Below are positions 1 through 12,057 of a stretch of 64,000 nucleotides of DNA, piece after piece (position 1 is the first letter of the stretch; each line of letters starts with the position of its first letter). The translations under genes and the position numbers were made by a program. The stretch covers positions 4,420,796 to 4,484,795 of the forward strand of contig CM035354.1 of assembly GCA_020137815.1 (NCBI GenBank), given 5' to 3'. Under the pieces are notes generated by a model. The model ran no database searches. It saw nothing but the letters and a program-made list of their open reading frames with translations, and had not been told where the DNA came from. The DNA comes from Hormiphora californensis. Lineage: Eukaryota; Ctenophora; Tentaculata; Cydippida; Pleurobrachiidae.

Positions 1-520
1 ATATTTACAGAGAACATGTTCAGTTCAATTCAAATTGGTAATAAGCAAGGCCTTAGCTCAGTAATCATCTGTATCGGTCGTTAAACATGGCCTTGTTATA
101 TCAATATGCCAGTCCTAATGTCTCTGTTTTGCTTGCTGCATTATGTGATCCAGTATTCTTGTGTATTCTATCTTGGAACAGTAGATAGGGGTAGCGTGTC
201 TGGGACACGCTAGACAGATCTGGAGCGGACGAATGATCCTGGTCCCTGCTCCCCAGTAACATTTGTTGAGTAAGGGGTCCACCCCTTCCTCAACAAAGTC
301 ACATAGTTTTTACGACCTTTTGAATAAAAGTATGAGTCTTTGGTCTTGTTTATTGTGGGTTGTTGAATATGCGTTTGTAATTGTGGGCATGTATGATGCT
401 CTTAGTCAGTGGGGTAAGGGTGAGAGTCTCCCCTGCTCTCGGGACTATGTTTTTGTACTAACCATTCCTTATTGTTCTGTGTTCTAATCGCCAAAGACTT
501 GGTACATTTCTATTTTTAGA
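1..520. other. Upstream of the Kv channel gene, no gene seen
   Basis: No convincing coding exon is visible. A pyrimidine-rich stretch ending in TTTTTAG lies immediately before the first Kv codon (about 508-519) and could be the acceptor of a 5' UTR intron, so the promoter may lie further upstream or outside the window. Confidence 0.4.
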
Positions 521-3151
521 ATGGTGGAACTCAAGCTAGCATCCTCAGATTCCACGCCTTCCTCTGACCACACTAGTAACGGGTGTACTAATGGAAATAC
601 ACCGGGTGGTACAGTGAGATCAGCTCTCCTGAACGAGCAAGGGCGTCAGATCTCACCACTCGGATCATGTGTCAGATGATAGCGGGTCAGATATCACTGG
701 ATATAATGAGATAGTCAGGATTAATGTGGGAGGAGGTATATTTGAGGTGGGTTGTGTGTGTGATTAGGTACCAACCAGCCTACTAAAAGTCTGTTACCTA
801 CTTCAACTTGTAGACCAACTTTCAAAAAGTACCCGGGTTTGTGCACTTACTATCAAATTTAAACTCCTAAATTTTAGTCCAACCCCAACCCCCGCCACCC
901 CCAGGTATACAGGTCGACATTGGAGCGATATCCAGCCACCCTATTAGGGGACAGGGCCAGGTTACAGAAACACTACGTGATGGAACATAACCACTACTTT
1001 TTAGAGCGTCACAAACTCATCTTCTCTAGCGTCCTTTACTTTTACCAGGTTCGTTTCTCAACACAGCCACACAACTACAAAAACAGGTAGCACAACCACT
1101 GTCACCTAAAAAACACTCCACCATGGGGCCCGTGCAGTTACACACAGGCACACACTGACCAACTTTTTATTTTGCAGAGTCAGGGTGATTTCTACATGCC
1201 AACCTGTGTCTCCCTGGAGCAGTTCAAACTGGAGTTGGAGTTCTTTGGGCTCCTAGATCACCACACCGAGTGGGTAGACAGGATGAGACTAGGAAATGCA
1301 AAGAAGAAAGCCAAAGCAAACAGTTTGTACGCAGATCCAAGGACATTTAGACAGAAATCATGGAACTTTTTCAATGACCCTGGTTATTCCGTTGGTGCTC
1401 GGATTTGGGCCATTATCGACGTGAGTGGTTCCAGTAGATCCTTGAAATGAACAACAGAAGAACTTCTACTAGAACTTCTGGCTTCTCATTTCAAGTTCTA
1501 GCTCTTGTGACTTCTGATTCTCAACATCTGCCTCTAACACTTTTATAACACATCTCCCTATCCCCCTATAGTTGATAGCCATCTCTACGGCAGTGCTGAT
1601 GTTCATTGTGGAGACAATGCATGTGGTAAAGGAGGAACTAGAGAACCCCAACAAGATCCTATCAACAAGCTTCTTCATAGGGGAAACAGCTTGTACAGCA
1701 TTCTTTGCAATTGAACTTATCGGTTGGTGATGTCACTTGGTTATGTCACTGCCCACTGGACTAGGACCTACGTCCTACTACTACTAGTCAACTGCCCTAG
1801 AATATTCTGTCAGAGCATTGGCCTGACCCATTCTCGCGCGAGAACTGTGGTCAGAGCATTGACCTGACAGAGAATATTCCAATATGAAACAACTCCGCAA
1901 CTAAAAGTTGCTCAGTTGTCATGGTTACCTAGATTCAACAGTTCAAAACCATGTTAACAGGTCGGTTGGTGTGTTGTCCAGATAAGTTGGTGTTCATGAG
2001 GACTCTAATGAACTGGGTGGACCTGGTCACCATCATCCCCTACTTCATACAGGTGAGAGACATGATTTAGTAAACTCCAAATAGCTCCCAATTTACTACA
2101 TGCTATGGGGCTGTGAGACTGCGAGACCACGCCCCAACGGCCACCCCATGCCATCACATTCACACCACTATCTTCCTATCAGGCCAATGTTCTGACAGCC
2201 ATCTCCCAACTAGGTAGCTACCAACCAGACGGATGTGGATGTAGGATCACACGACTCATCAGGAGGTGGACACAACACTAATGCCCTTGTTGTACTACGG
2301 GTACTCAGGGTGGTACGGGTACTAAAACTGGCTAAACACTCCAAAGGTACCAACTACCAAGAAATGATTAGATAAATTGATTCAATCAAATTCAATTATT
2401 GAATTTGATTCACCAGGTTCTGTCTGACGGCGCCGACCCAATTTGAGTGCACATTTTGAGAATCAAAACGGGGTCTGGCACCGCTAGAATGCCAGATAGA
2501 AATTCTATTAGAATTGTTGAGTCGGGGTGTGCCTGAAAATAAATACCCGATATTTTCAGGGATAATAATTGTGACGAAAACACTGACATCTTCAATCAAT
2601 GAACTGTCTCTACTTCTATTTTTCTGGTTTATTGGTGTTGTCATCTTTGGATCAATAATGTACTTCATTGGTGAGTAGACCAGTACCCTTTGGTCACTTC
2701 TTCTTTGACTAAATTGTTCCTAGACCTCCCTACACACTTCCATTTCACAGTCTCGTGTACTACCTAGACCTAACAAATGACCCCCTATCCCCCTGCAGAG
2801 TTCAACTATAGTCCAGACAGTGACTTCAAGTCTATCCTAGAGAGCAGCTGGTGGGCCGTGGTAACAATGAGTACAGTTGGATATGGTGACATGAGCCCCA
2901 AATCACCCTGGGGTAAGTAGAGCTAGAGAGGGCAGTATTGTTGAACCAGGTATCTCTTCCCGTCATTTCACTGACCCTCCCCTGCCCATCTCCCAACGCC
3001 TCATGGTACTAACCCCACCTCTCTATCCCCCTCAGGGAAGCTGGTTGCCTCAGGGTGTATGATGTTCTCTATGATAATTATCGCTCTCCCTGTCACTGTC
3101 ATTGTCAGTAAATTCACCAGAGTGTATGCCAAATACAAGGACAGGATATGA
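521..3151 (+). CDS. Shaker-type voltage-gated potassium channel subunit
   Basis: Forms the tetrameric pore of a voltage-gated K+ channel in the plasma membrane. Nine exons are visible: 521-746, 905-1048, 1178-1420, 1572-1722, 1961-2052, 2183-2346, 2560-2670, 2799-2912 and 3036-3151, with GT-AG junctions and compatible phases, giving about 452 residues. An N-terminal T1 domain (about 60-165, [22 protein letters not shown]) lacks the zinc-binding HX5CX20CC motif of Kv2-4, so it is closest to Kv1. S1-S3 follow, then S4 with regularly spaced arginines ([18 protein letters not shown]), S5, the selectivity filter TVGYGD and S6. The S6 PVP gate motif reads ALPVTVIV. The tail ends only about ten residues after S6 with KDRI. 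Exon 1 (GGG at 641-643) and exon 6 (GG at 2231-2232) each hold one surplus base relative to the frame. For exon 6 an acceptor at 2213 is an alternative explanation. The family call is secure; ATG 521 is likely. Confidence 0.9.
1800..1880. repeat. Imperfect inverted repeat in Kv intron 4
   Basis: Two arms of about 30 bases (GAATATTCTGTCAGAGCATT type) face each other around a perfect 14-base palindrome TTCTCGCGCGAGAA at 1831-1844. It lies in the intron between Kv exons 4 and 5. It could be a small MITE remnant or a local hairpin; no target duplication was identified. Confidence 0.5.
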
Positions 3152-3815
3152 GACAATTATATACACCTGTTGCCATTATACTACATGTAACGTCGACCCG
3201 GTTCCAAGAGGGCAGACCTGTGTGGCCTGTGTAGTAGATAAGAAGGATTTAGTGGAGGATCAACTCCCTATATTTTTACTTTGTATCCCCATTGTATTTC
3301 ATGTTTTAATACTCCCAAAACAAGTTTTATAACTGGTGGTTCTAACTCTCAATTCATCAGTAACATCAGTATCAATTTGTCAAGAACTCTCAAAATAGTT
3401 CAGCTCTCTCTCTCTCTAATATCTATATACATCAGACCTGAACCTCACGCTGCTCTTGTCTCTGTAAATTGAGCAGCGTGCGTTATATTACAGTCAGATC
3501 TGAACCACACAACATGCTCTCTTGTGTAAATTAAAACTAAACACTCTCAGCTGTAATTACAGAGTAGCTGCTGCTACTGTTAACTGTCAAAACACACTAT
3601 GTAGTGTGTGTGAGCATGCAATCAAGAATCAAGCTAAAGAAAAATGTATTAAAATTAAATTCAGATAAACATTCAATAACTCTCTCATCTCCCTAAATGC
3701 TATCAGTTTACCACAAAATAAAAGTCTTTCTGAGTCTCTAATAAAAGATGATTTCCGACCCGATTATCTCTGTCTATCTTCTGCAGATCAGTATATATCT
3801 AGTCCCCCTGGCACC
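3152..3815. other. Intergenic region between convergent Kv and PDZ genes
   Basis: This stretch holds the 3' ends of two convergent genes. A possible AATAAA polyadenylation signal for the + strand Kv gene is at 3717-3722. Short CT repeats occur near 3400. No additional ORF is convincing. Confidence 0.4.
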
Positions 3816-6800
3816 TCACCGTGGCACCTCAGCGGGTCGAGTGAGGTTCAGTGTCACCTCACCGAGGGGCATGTACCGAATGAGGTTGACAACCTCAACG
3901 TGAGAGTGACAGCTAAGGTCTATACCGTTAACAGCTGTCAGAACGTCCCCTGGTTGTAATCGTCCACACTGGTGGGCTACACTTCCTGGGGATAGGGAGG
4001 GAGGGTGGAGTAGTGGGGTTAGAGAGAGTAGGAGTTGTTGGGTGAGGGAAGATTGTGGTCTGAGAATCAAATCCGATCAGGTCGGGGGAAGTAAACCGAA
4101 AGGCGAGACATTGACTGAACAATTACCTGTGTAAATTCGTTTGATGTGTGGTGGCTGGGAGGTTCCAAGACCCCCTCCGACACTAAACCCAAGACCCTTG
4201 GAACCCTTCCATAGCCTCACTTGCAACCTGGCAGCACTCTGGTCCCGTACCATCTCTTCCACCGAGCCGAATGTGGTGTGTCCAGAGAGGGTGTTGTAGC
4301 CAGTACTGGGGAGAATCCTGGGAAGGAGGGGGTGTTAGTTAGTTAGGGATCCTTGGAGTTAGAGAGAGGGGAGATGATAGTAAGGGGAACTTTCAGTACC
4401 ATGCTCCTTTTATAATTTGGTTAAGCGACTATTTTGACAACCGTCTAGTTGAGAAGATCATCTTCTCAATTAGACGCTTGTCAAAATAGTATCTTCAAAT
4501 AGATGTACAAATTATCTCTTCTCTGCTATGCCTTTTTTGTGTCACATGGGAGTGCCCTATCAGAAATGACAAGAATCAATAATTTTGTGAGGTATGAGAC
4601 TCACTCCTACCCTGAGCAAAACTGGGAGGAGGCAACTGACAGATGGGGAAATACTATCCTAATCAGGATAGCAATCTGCCCAGATAATGAATTGAACTGC
4701 TCGTACTGTCTCCCAGTTCAAGATATGGGATTTGGAAAAGCACACTCCTAACTAATAATAATATGAACTGTTCTCACCTATCGTCCCCATAATTGGCGGT
4801 TGTCCAACTGTGTAGAGACTGCATATCAGGCGTTATACCATGATGAGACCTCTCATCAGGCCGGGATCCAAAGTGGCGAGACAACTCAAAGGTAGTTTGA
4901 ATGGGTGCCTCTCTCATTATCTCTAGTGCCCGGTCGTGGGTACAGTTGGTCAGGTCACGACCTATAGGGAGAGGTGTTATTACATGCCTAGTCTATGTCT
5001 CATATATCTTGAAGGCCTGTCTCATTTCCCTTCATTTCCTCGCCTGAATACCCAGTTGAAAAACAAGTTCAGTACTCACCAGCTACACTGAGCAGTATAT
5101 CCTTAGGTATGATCCCAGCCGCCGCTGCAGGACTACTCAACACCACTCTTTTAATCCTAATGCAGCCCAGAGGTGTGTCGCTACCTCCCTGGATAGTGAT
5201 ACCAAGGGCCTGACTAGGACCTCTAATTATTGTCACCGTCACCATTTGTTCACCTGGGTTGGCCAGGATTTCATCTCGCCTACTGGGCCCTTGATTTGGT
5301 GAGGAGGAAGAGGCCGTGGCGTAGTGTGGTGTTGTACTGATCGTCTCAAACCTGGGGAGGGGAGCGTTTAGAGAGATTCGGGGGATCAGGGCTGGGTGAA
5401 TAGGAGGGGTGAATTTAGATGTAAGAGAGTATTAGAACGTGGTGTTGTTGAGTAACAACAAGCGTGGTGAGTGATGTGAGACTTACTCATGAGTGGTAAG
5501 CGCAGACCCGGTAGCACTGCTATCTCCATCCCCGATATTAGAGAGCAACTCCAGCTCTGCATCGGATGGAGGACACTGTACCAGAGTGGCATTCATCACA
5601 GTCAGACGGACCCTGTTCTTGCATTGTCGTAGTAGTTGTGCTGCCTGTTGGAATGACAGGCCACTAACTGGGACATCGTTTATTGCAAGGACTACGTCAC
5701 CCGATCGGAGACGGCCATCTTGGTATATTAGACCTGGGGGAGAGTTGGGGTTAGTCAAGATTAGATCCCGAATAGTCCCGGGGGATTGTCAATATTAGAC
5801 CTGATGTCGGGTTTAAAAAGAAAGACCCCGCACTTTTTATGTTCCAAAATCCCTCCAAAATCCCTTCAAACACTAACCTGTTGACTCGATATTCTTAACA
5901 GCAAGATGTTCCTGTTCATTTAAACAGAGCGTCATGCCCAGCCTGGAATTGTGTTCCCTAACAAACTCCACTACAAAAGGCCGGTCCTCACATCTCTGCC
6001 CATCGTACTGAACCGACATGCCCATAGTAGGGTACATCCCGATATACCTCTCCGCCTCAGCTGCTGGTGGTTTCTCCAGTACTACAGGCGCTACTACTGC
6101 TGGTGCTGTTGGTCCATCTAGTTCAACTGGTTCCTCAAGGGGCGGGGGAGGGAGCGAGTAGACGGACATGACTGATGTAGTTCGGGATAGGACAGGGTTA
6201 GAACGTCTGGAGACAGCAGGAGATGGTCGTGGTGTCGGGTAGATACCAACACACAGTGAGATTACTAAACGATCTTCAACCTGCAGGATAATAGCGAGAG
6301 TTAATATTGTTAATTGCAGTATGGAGAAAAACATGGATGTCACTATTTCCTCAAGGCCAAGTGACCCACTATATTACCTCCCTCTCAACTCACCAGTCCA
6401 TTCAGTACATCCAGTAATTCCTCCTCCGGAACGTCCCTCATCTCTCTAGTATTGACCCTCATTATAACATGTCCTGTCTGTAGAATGGCTCCCTGGGTTG
6501 GGGCAGGTTCCAGCCTCACCTCTTCTACCTCCATATACCCTGTAAAGGGGGCTATAGCCGCCCTGAGCCGCAGACCGAGCCGCATCCCTGTGTTAAAGTC
6601 GAGGACAATGGTCTGCTCCTCGTGGGATGGGGCAGTGGAGGCGGGTGGGGTGTCAGGGCTGTCCACAACTACATCTCCCGATGTTATAGAACCTGGGGAG
6701 AGAGTGGGTTAGATGTTATCACTCTGCAATATATTAGTAATCCATCTCAAAACCAGTGTGAGGGGTATGGAAACCCCCGATAAAACACCAACGAGGTACC

Positions 6801-9180
6801 TACCTATTCCATCATCTAGTGTGTGGTCAGGGGACATTGTAGCATTTGATCTGGTCTCCCTGTAGGGTCGGATCTTCATAGTTAGGAACCCTTTCTTGGC
6901 GCTTTTAAAGATTCCTAGTGCCTCCTCATGAGACTTCCCTGACATTGCAATACCATTCACCTCCACTACTTCGTCTCCTGGTAAAGTGGAATGTGATAGA
7001 GAGAGAGCTAACATAGTAATACGTGATGTTACTGAAACTGCCAGTAATGGTGCTTCAACCACGATTACAGAAGGGAAATTATTCTATTTGGGTACCTGTT
7101 TGAAGGCGTCCATCAGCAGCTGCAGCTCCATCCGCGTGAATCTTCTTGATGTAGATGGGGATGTCCCCCTTAGCGCTACCACGACCACCCACAATAGTGA
7201 ATCCAAGGGGTCGTTTAGGTGCCTGACAGGGGAGAGTGGGAATTATGCAGGTGAATATTATAGGGGTAACAACACACGAAGGTGAATATACCAAGGGGGT
7301 AACAACACACGAAGTTGAATATAACAAGGGGGTAACAACACACGAAGTTTTGAAGGGTATAGCACTAGAAAATGAAGTTTCCTCCTAATAGAAAACGATG
7401 TTATGATTCACGTGGGCCTATATTTGACAATCACTGATTACCTACCTTGACTAGCGTAATGGTAGCAAGATTATCTCCCGTTGTGTGAGGGTTATTCAGT
7501 GACTCAGTCTCCCCCGTATGACTGCCTATCCCACTACTATCAGACATTGTGGAACTCCTATTCATCCCGTTCCTCTTTACTGCCACACTGGTCTGTAGAG
7601 TACCACTGGAGGCAGGTTGGTCAGTGAACACTGCTCCCCCAGCCCCACCATCTGGTGTTGTCCGTATCTCAGGTATCACTACCCCAGTAGTCTCCCCTCC
7701 ATCAGGTTTAGAGCAGCTGTATACCACCCTGATAGGCCCATAGGGGAGCTTTCGGAGGGCTTTAGAGGCATCCCCTAGTGACATGCCAAGTAGACCAGTA
7801 CTGTTTACCATTAGCAGTTCATCACCCCTCTTTAGCCTTCCATCCCTGAGGAAAATAGTGTGGATTTAAGAAAAGTTATGGTGTTCTATCCTCTTGTATA
7901 ATGAGAAGAAAGTGAAGATAGGATATACATGAAGAGGGGAGAGGTTATTATTTTGATCAAATATAGTACCTATCAAATGATTTGCCGGGAATAACATCCT
8001 CAATAATTACATTTCCCTCTCCCACCCCCTTGCCACCAGCCAGAACTAGACCCATATCGCTATCTATCTTCTCAATGTGCACAATCTTCACACTCTTCTT
8101 ACCCTGGAGAGGAGGAAGTGTTAGTTGGAAATAAACAAACTTATAGAAGAGTACCTTGGGCACGAATATATTTGGGTGGCTACTGGCTACTAAAATCAGT
8201 TTCATCACGTGTTATTCACTTACCCTTGGATCTCGTCCAAATTTCTCACTGACGGGATCTTCCTTCAAACACGCTACTGGTTGTTCTCGTGTCAGCTGGA
8301 GACGTCCTGTACTCTGAGGAGGGAGAGAACGGGGTTAAACGACTGTCGCTTGGTAAGAGAATAAATAATATGATCCCAAATTCCCCCTAGGCCTCTTAAT
8401 GTTTAGTTTGGGTGAGTGAGAGTTTTTTTATTTTGTCCATAATTTTAATCGGCAAAAAAGTAATCAATTATCAAGCCAACTGTAAAACTGGAGAAACGAT
8501 AAAGTCTGATAATAGCAATACAAATTGAAGAAGCAGTAAGCGATAATAAAGCTAACAACTAGAAGCTGACTAACAGTGGATGGTACTTCAACTATTGGTG
8601 GATGCTCCGTTTCATCCACAATGACAGGAATAACCTCCTCCACACCCCCTCCACCACCCCTCTCAACTCTGTGGATATCCATTCTGTAAGCCACGTACTG
8701 CTCCACAAGAATGGTGAGGTAGTCTAGCACCACCTGGAGTTGCTCCCGGAACACATATACAAGGGTGGCGAGGATAAATGTAGAGACAACCTCACCAAAA
8801 TTCATAATATTTTAACAACACCCGAGATATAGCACTACACACTCCGAGTGAGAGTGAGTTGGATAGAGTGATGTACAGGAGTGTTGAGCGTTGAGATCCA
8901 GGGATTTGCTTGTTGTAGACCATCGCAATAGTGATAGAGAGAGAAATAGAGAGAGGGAGAAAGAGAGAGACATATAATTATGATAAAAAAGTCATCGGTC
9001 GGAATTTACAGCACATTGTGATTGGTCAACAGAGTACTATAATAATCACACCGTACTGTGTTATTCCCTAATAACCTCCCTTGAGCATCCCAATAAATTG
9101 AGAAATCTCAACACCAAGTAACTTACCCATCGTCGAAATTTCTTCCGAATCGAATCAAAAGGGCCCGAAGTAGCGGGCAT
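3816..9180 (-). CDS. Six-PDZ-domain scaffold protein
   Basis: A cytoplasmic scaffold likely to cluster membrane proteins by binding their C-terminal tails. Thirteen exons on the minus strand run 9180-9127, 8313-8224, 8103-7970, 7845-7446, 7222-7096, 6977-6804, 6692-6394, 6280-5878, 5733-5487, 5351-5080, 4961-4778, 4317-4127 and 3985-3816. All junctions are GT-AG with matching phases and no frame break, giving 914 residues. PDZ domains lie at about 50-140, 220-315, 346-430, 525-620, 670-760 and 815-905. Carboxylate-binding loops include [24 protein letters not shown] and LGFSVGGG; those of PDZ3 and PDZ4 are divergent. The architecture resembles MPDZ/PATJ-type proteins but has no L27 domain and starts with a short basic leader (IRKKFRRW), so no orthologue is named. 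Linkers are rich in Ser, Thr and Pro. Confidence 0.9.
4428..4490. repeat. 63-bp hairpin in a PDZ-gene intron
   Basis: A near-perfect inverted repeat with ends ACTATTTTGACAA and TTGTCAAAATAGT and central AAGATCATCTT. It sits in the intron between exons at 4778 and 4317. It may be a miniature foldback insertion; no target duplication is evident. Confidence 0.6.
7249..7350. repeat. Intronic tandem repeat, about 33-bp unit, three copies
   Basis: Three successive imperfect copies of a unit containing GGGGTAACAACACACGAAG are present. They abut the 3' end of exon-4-side intron sequence of the six-PDZ gene (intron 7223-7445). No function is apparent. Confidence 0.65.
8464..8805 (-). CDS. Small putative membrane protein, nested in the PDZ gene
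   Basis: An intact ATG-to-stop ORF of 113 codons lies inside intron 1 (8314-9126) of the six-PDZ gene, on the same strand. The predicted protein has a hydrophobic N-terminal segment (about residues 5-18, [14 protein letters not shown]), a soluble middle containing a Gly5 run and an acidic Val/Pro-rich stretch, and a second hydrophobic segment (about 80-108, aromatic-rich). This is compatible with a two-pass or hairpin membrane protein. No family was recognised. It might also be an alternative 5' exon, but no clear splice donor was seen at its end. Its reality depends on transcript evidence. Confidence 0.35.
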   Translation of the reverse strand: MNFGEVVSTFILATLVYVFREQLQVVLDYLTILVEQYVAYRMDIHRVERGGGGGVEEVIPVIVDETEHPPIVEVPSTVSQLLVVSFIIAYCFFNLYCYYQTLSFLQFYSWLDN

Positions 9181-9966
9181 GCTGTTTCTAAGGTAGACGG
9201 AGACCTACTAAAGCACACTGGAGGTGAGAACGGATAGTTTTAAACAGTCCACGAAATGAAAAGAGGCAACACTAGACATAGCAGAAGACTAATGCGATGA
9301 GCAATACTAGACGAAATGGAAACATGAGATCTGCAGTAGTAGCTACATGTGTTATGACTAATCAGTGCAATTGAACATCTCTTACTACACAACTCATCAC
9401 GCCAAAGGGTTAACTAAGAAGTGTCCGAGGATAAAATATGTCTGGCCAGTAGCAACCCGGGGACCCAGGAGGAGGGGCCAATCAGTGGGACAGTTACCCT
9501 GTCACGTGGGCCTCGAGAGTGCACCTTTGTAGATGTAGGAAGGGCCAATTAAAATGCCTTGTTGGCAATTGCTTTATTGCCACACCAGACCTTAGTTCCT
9601 TGACTAGCTACAACTCTAGTGCAAGACAAGGAGGGGGACCTGCATTATATATCAAAGGGGAGTACTCAAGTCAGTGGTATGCGGAGGTGGTTGTAAAGTA
9701 CTTGACACACACATGAAATTAGAGGGAGTGGAGCCCGCCCTCCACATTCCAAGACCACCGGAGAGACAATACAAGGACCACCCTAGCTCGTGCGAGAAAG
9801 AGGGGGAAGGGGGAGGTAGCTCATTCCGCGGCAACAAACAAGGGAATGGTGGAGAGAGAGAGAGGTGGGATGGGGAACAATGCCACCAAGCGGAAGGACA
9901 CGCGATCAAAAGAAATGGCGGAGAGTGAGAGTATGTAACTGCTATTTGGCGCCAAACAAGAGGTGG

Positions 9967-10002
<36 letters not shown>

Positions 10003-11326
10003 GAGAGAGAGATCCCCTCAGCACGCGTTGTAGGGCACAACACGGAAATGGCCCATCTTGTGTAGACTAAAGGGGCAGCTCCACACACACACAGAGAGAT
10101 GATGAAGGGGGCAGCTCCACACAGAGAGAGAGATGATGAAGGGGGCAGCTCCATAAATGCAGAGAGAATATGATAGTTTCTTGTAGAGGGGCTGGTTTGA
10201 TATAATATCATAAGGGCCCCCCGATTCATCTAGGCTTGGAGAGGCTGTAAAAGATCAAGAGCAGCACCAATCATGATGCAGAGTGAGAGAGTGAGAAGGA
10301 GAGAGAGACTGGAGAGGGAGTGAGAGAGACCAGCAAGGAGTGTTTAATATACAATAATGATATTGCTTTTGACACTCTACTTTAACAAACTTTGAGCGTA
10401 CAAACCATACGTCTCTCTCTCAGAATCTGTATATTGGTTCTAAGAACTCAACAACTTTACTGAACAAAAACAGCGTACTTATTGCATCTTAGTGAGCAAA
10501 AGAGGGAGGGGTTATGACCAGATAACATCGAAAACAACTTAGCTCGAAAACCACAGTACCACAGCTGTTCTACAAAAGATAAAGTGGTGGTATTATATAG
10601 TTGAGTGTGAGACAACCCTAACTACCTACCTCCAAGCGACACACCTCAATCGCACCAGCCAGAGTGAGAGTGGTGGGTGATATTGGTGGGTAACTGGACA
10701 GAAATGATTGCATGTCCAGCTAATTTGGAGATTGCTTCCTGTATGTCCAAACAAGGGGAGACAATGCCCGAAAAATGGGGAAGTCTTAGTCAGGGTAAAA
10801 CGAGGGAGGGGCAACTTAAATACGGTAGTAGTAGGGCCGAGATACCAGACAACATTATTGGGGACCACCCTCGACGGAGTAAATTATACATTTATCCCGA
10901 TAACCAAATAGGAGCGAAATTTCTTTGCGGGGACTCAAATTCAATAATTTAGATGCTACTATACTGTATAAGACAATCAATAATTAAACGTCTTTTCGTA
11001 GAACTCTTATTGGAAGTCCCCGCCCAAGCAGTATTGGTAGTGACGATAGTGTCGGTGGAGGTTGTCGAGTAAGGTGGAGGTGAAGGTGGGGAAGAACAAA
11101 ATTGCCCTATTAAGGTGATTTTCCAATCTTACTACCTAGAATATTCTACGATAGTTTGATGTTTTATTCTGTCAATTCAATTTGTCAATTCATTTTGGAA
11201 TTTCACTAAAACTTTTCCGGATAACTATCTATGACGTGATTCCAGAAACAGGCATGGGACAGGCATTCTTTTAGTATTGATTATCTCTCGTGTTCTGCTA
11301 GCAAAAAAAGCTTTAAAAGAAAATGA
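9181..11326. other. Upstream region of the PDZ gene, repeats only
   Basis: This probably contains the promoter of the six-PDZ gene. GA-rich microsatellites occur (for example 9967-10012). ORFs here are low-complexity or short and lack domain signatures, so no gene is called. Confidence 0.4.
10072..10175. repeat. Short tandem repeat, about 35-bp unit, three copies
   Basis: Units begin near 10072, 10107 and 10141 with GGGGCAGCTCCA, followed by CA and GA runs and GATGATGAA. It is a minisatellite without visible coding meaning. Confidence 0.7.
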
Positions 11327-11702
11327 TAGGTAGGCGGTAAATGTTAACCAGATCTGAGAGAAAACGTACGTGCAAAACCACGTTTTTGTCCATAACTCAG
11401 TCATTTATTGACCAATTTGCAAAATCTTGGGCGCGTTGGAAAGAAGACATTGAGCTCTTTCAAATGAACCCAATAAAACTAAAATCGGCGCAAAATGCGC
11501 GGCGTCATGGCGCAAAATGCGCGTTTTTGCCACCACGCCGCGCAATTTGCGCCAATTTTCATTTTCTTAAGCTCATTTGAAAGATCTCAATGTCCTCTTT
11601 CCAATGAGCCAAAAATTTTGCAAATTGGTCAAGAAATGGCTGAGTTATGAGCAAAAACGTGCGAAATTCTCACAGATCTGGTTAACATTTACCGCCTACC
11701 TA
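11327..11702. mobile_element. 376-bp palindromic MITE with TA flanks
   Basis: Long inverted repeats begin TAGGTAGGCGGTAAATGTTA on the left and mirror this on the right, and the arms extend almost to the centre. The terminal TA on each side fits a TA target duplication as in Tc1/mariner-related MITEs. The centre is rich in GCGCAAAATGCGCG-type palindromes. No transposase is encoded. Confidence 0.75.
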
Positions 11703-11768
11703 CAAGAAAGGTGACAATTGAAAAGACAGCTGACAGACTCTAGAGGACTGGAGGCACTACTAAAATCC

Positions 11769-12057
11769 TATTTAGGTGCCGGCAGGCACCTCCGACCCGA
11801 AGAAAACAGCAAAAAACGAAAAAAAGGAAAATTTTGCCCCTGCACCAAATCCAAAAAGCCGGCCCTATTTAGGTGCCGGCAGGCACCTCCGACCCGAAGA
11901 AAACAGAAAAAACGAAGAAAAAAAAATTTCTGCCCCTGCACAAAATCCAAAAAGCCGGCCCTATTTAGGTGCCGGCAGGCACCTCCGACCCGAAGAAAAC
12001 AGAAAAAACGAAGAAAAAAAATTTTGCCCCTGCACCAAATCCAAAAAGCCGGCCCTA
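11769..12057. repeat. Three tandem copies of a 96-97-bp unit
   Basis: Units start at about 11769, 11866 and 11962 with TATTTAGGTGCCGGCAGGCA and end with AAAAAGCCGGCCC. The inner palindrome GGTGCCGGCAGGCACC recurs in each. ORFs across this segment are simply the repeat translated and are not genes. The third unit runs directly into the 1.5-kb array. Confidence 0.85.

Noticed and set aside
4503-4751. 82-codon ORF with a signal-peptide-like start
   Set aside because: It is antisense inside an intron of the PDZ gene next to a hairpin; nothing beyond the hydrophobic start supports it.
9519-9928. Several overlapping ORFs upstream of the PDZ gene
   Set aside because: They are mutually overlapping on both strands, low in complexity, and lack domains or splice support.
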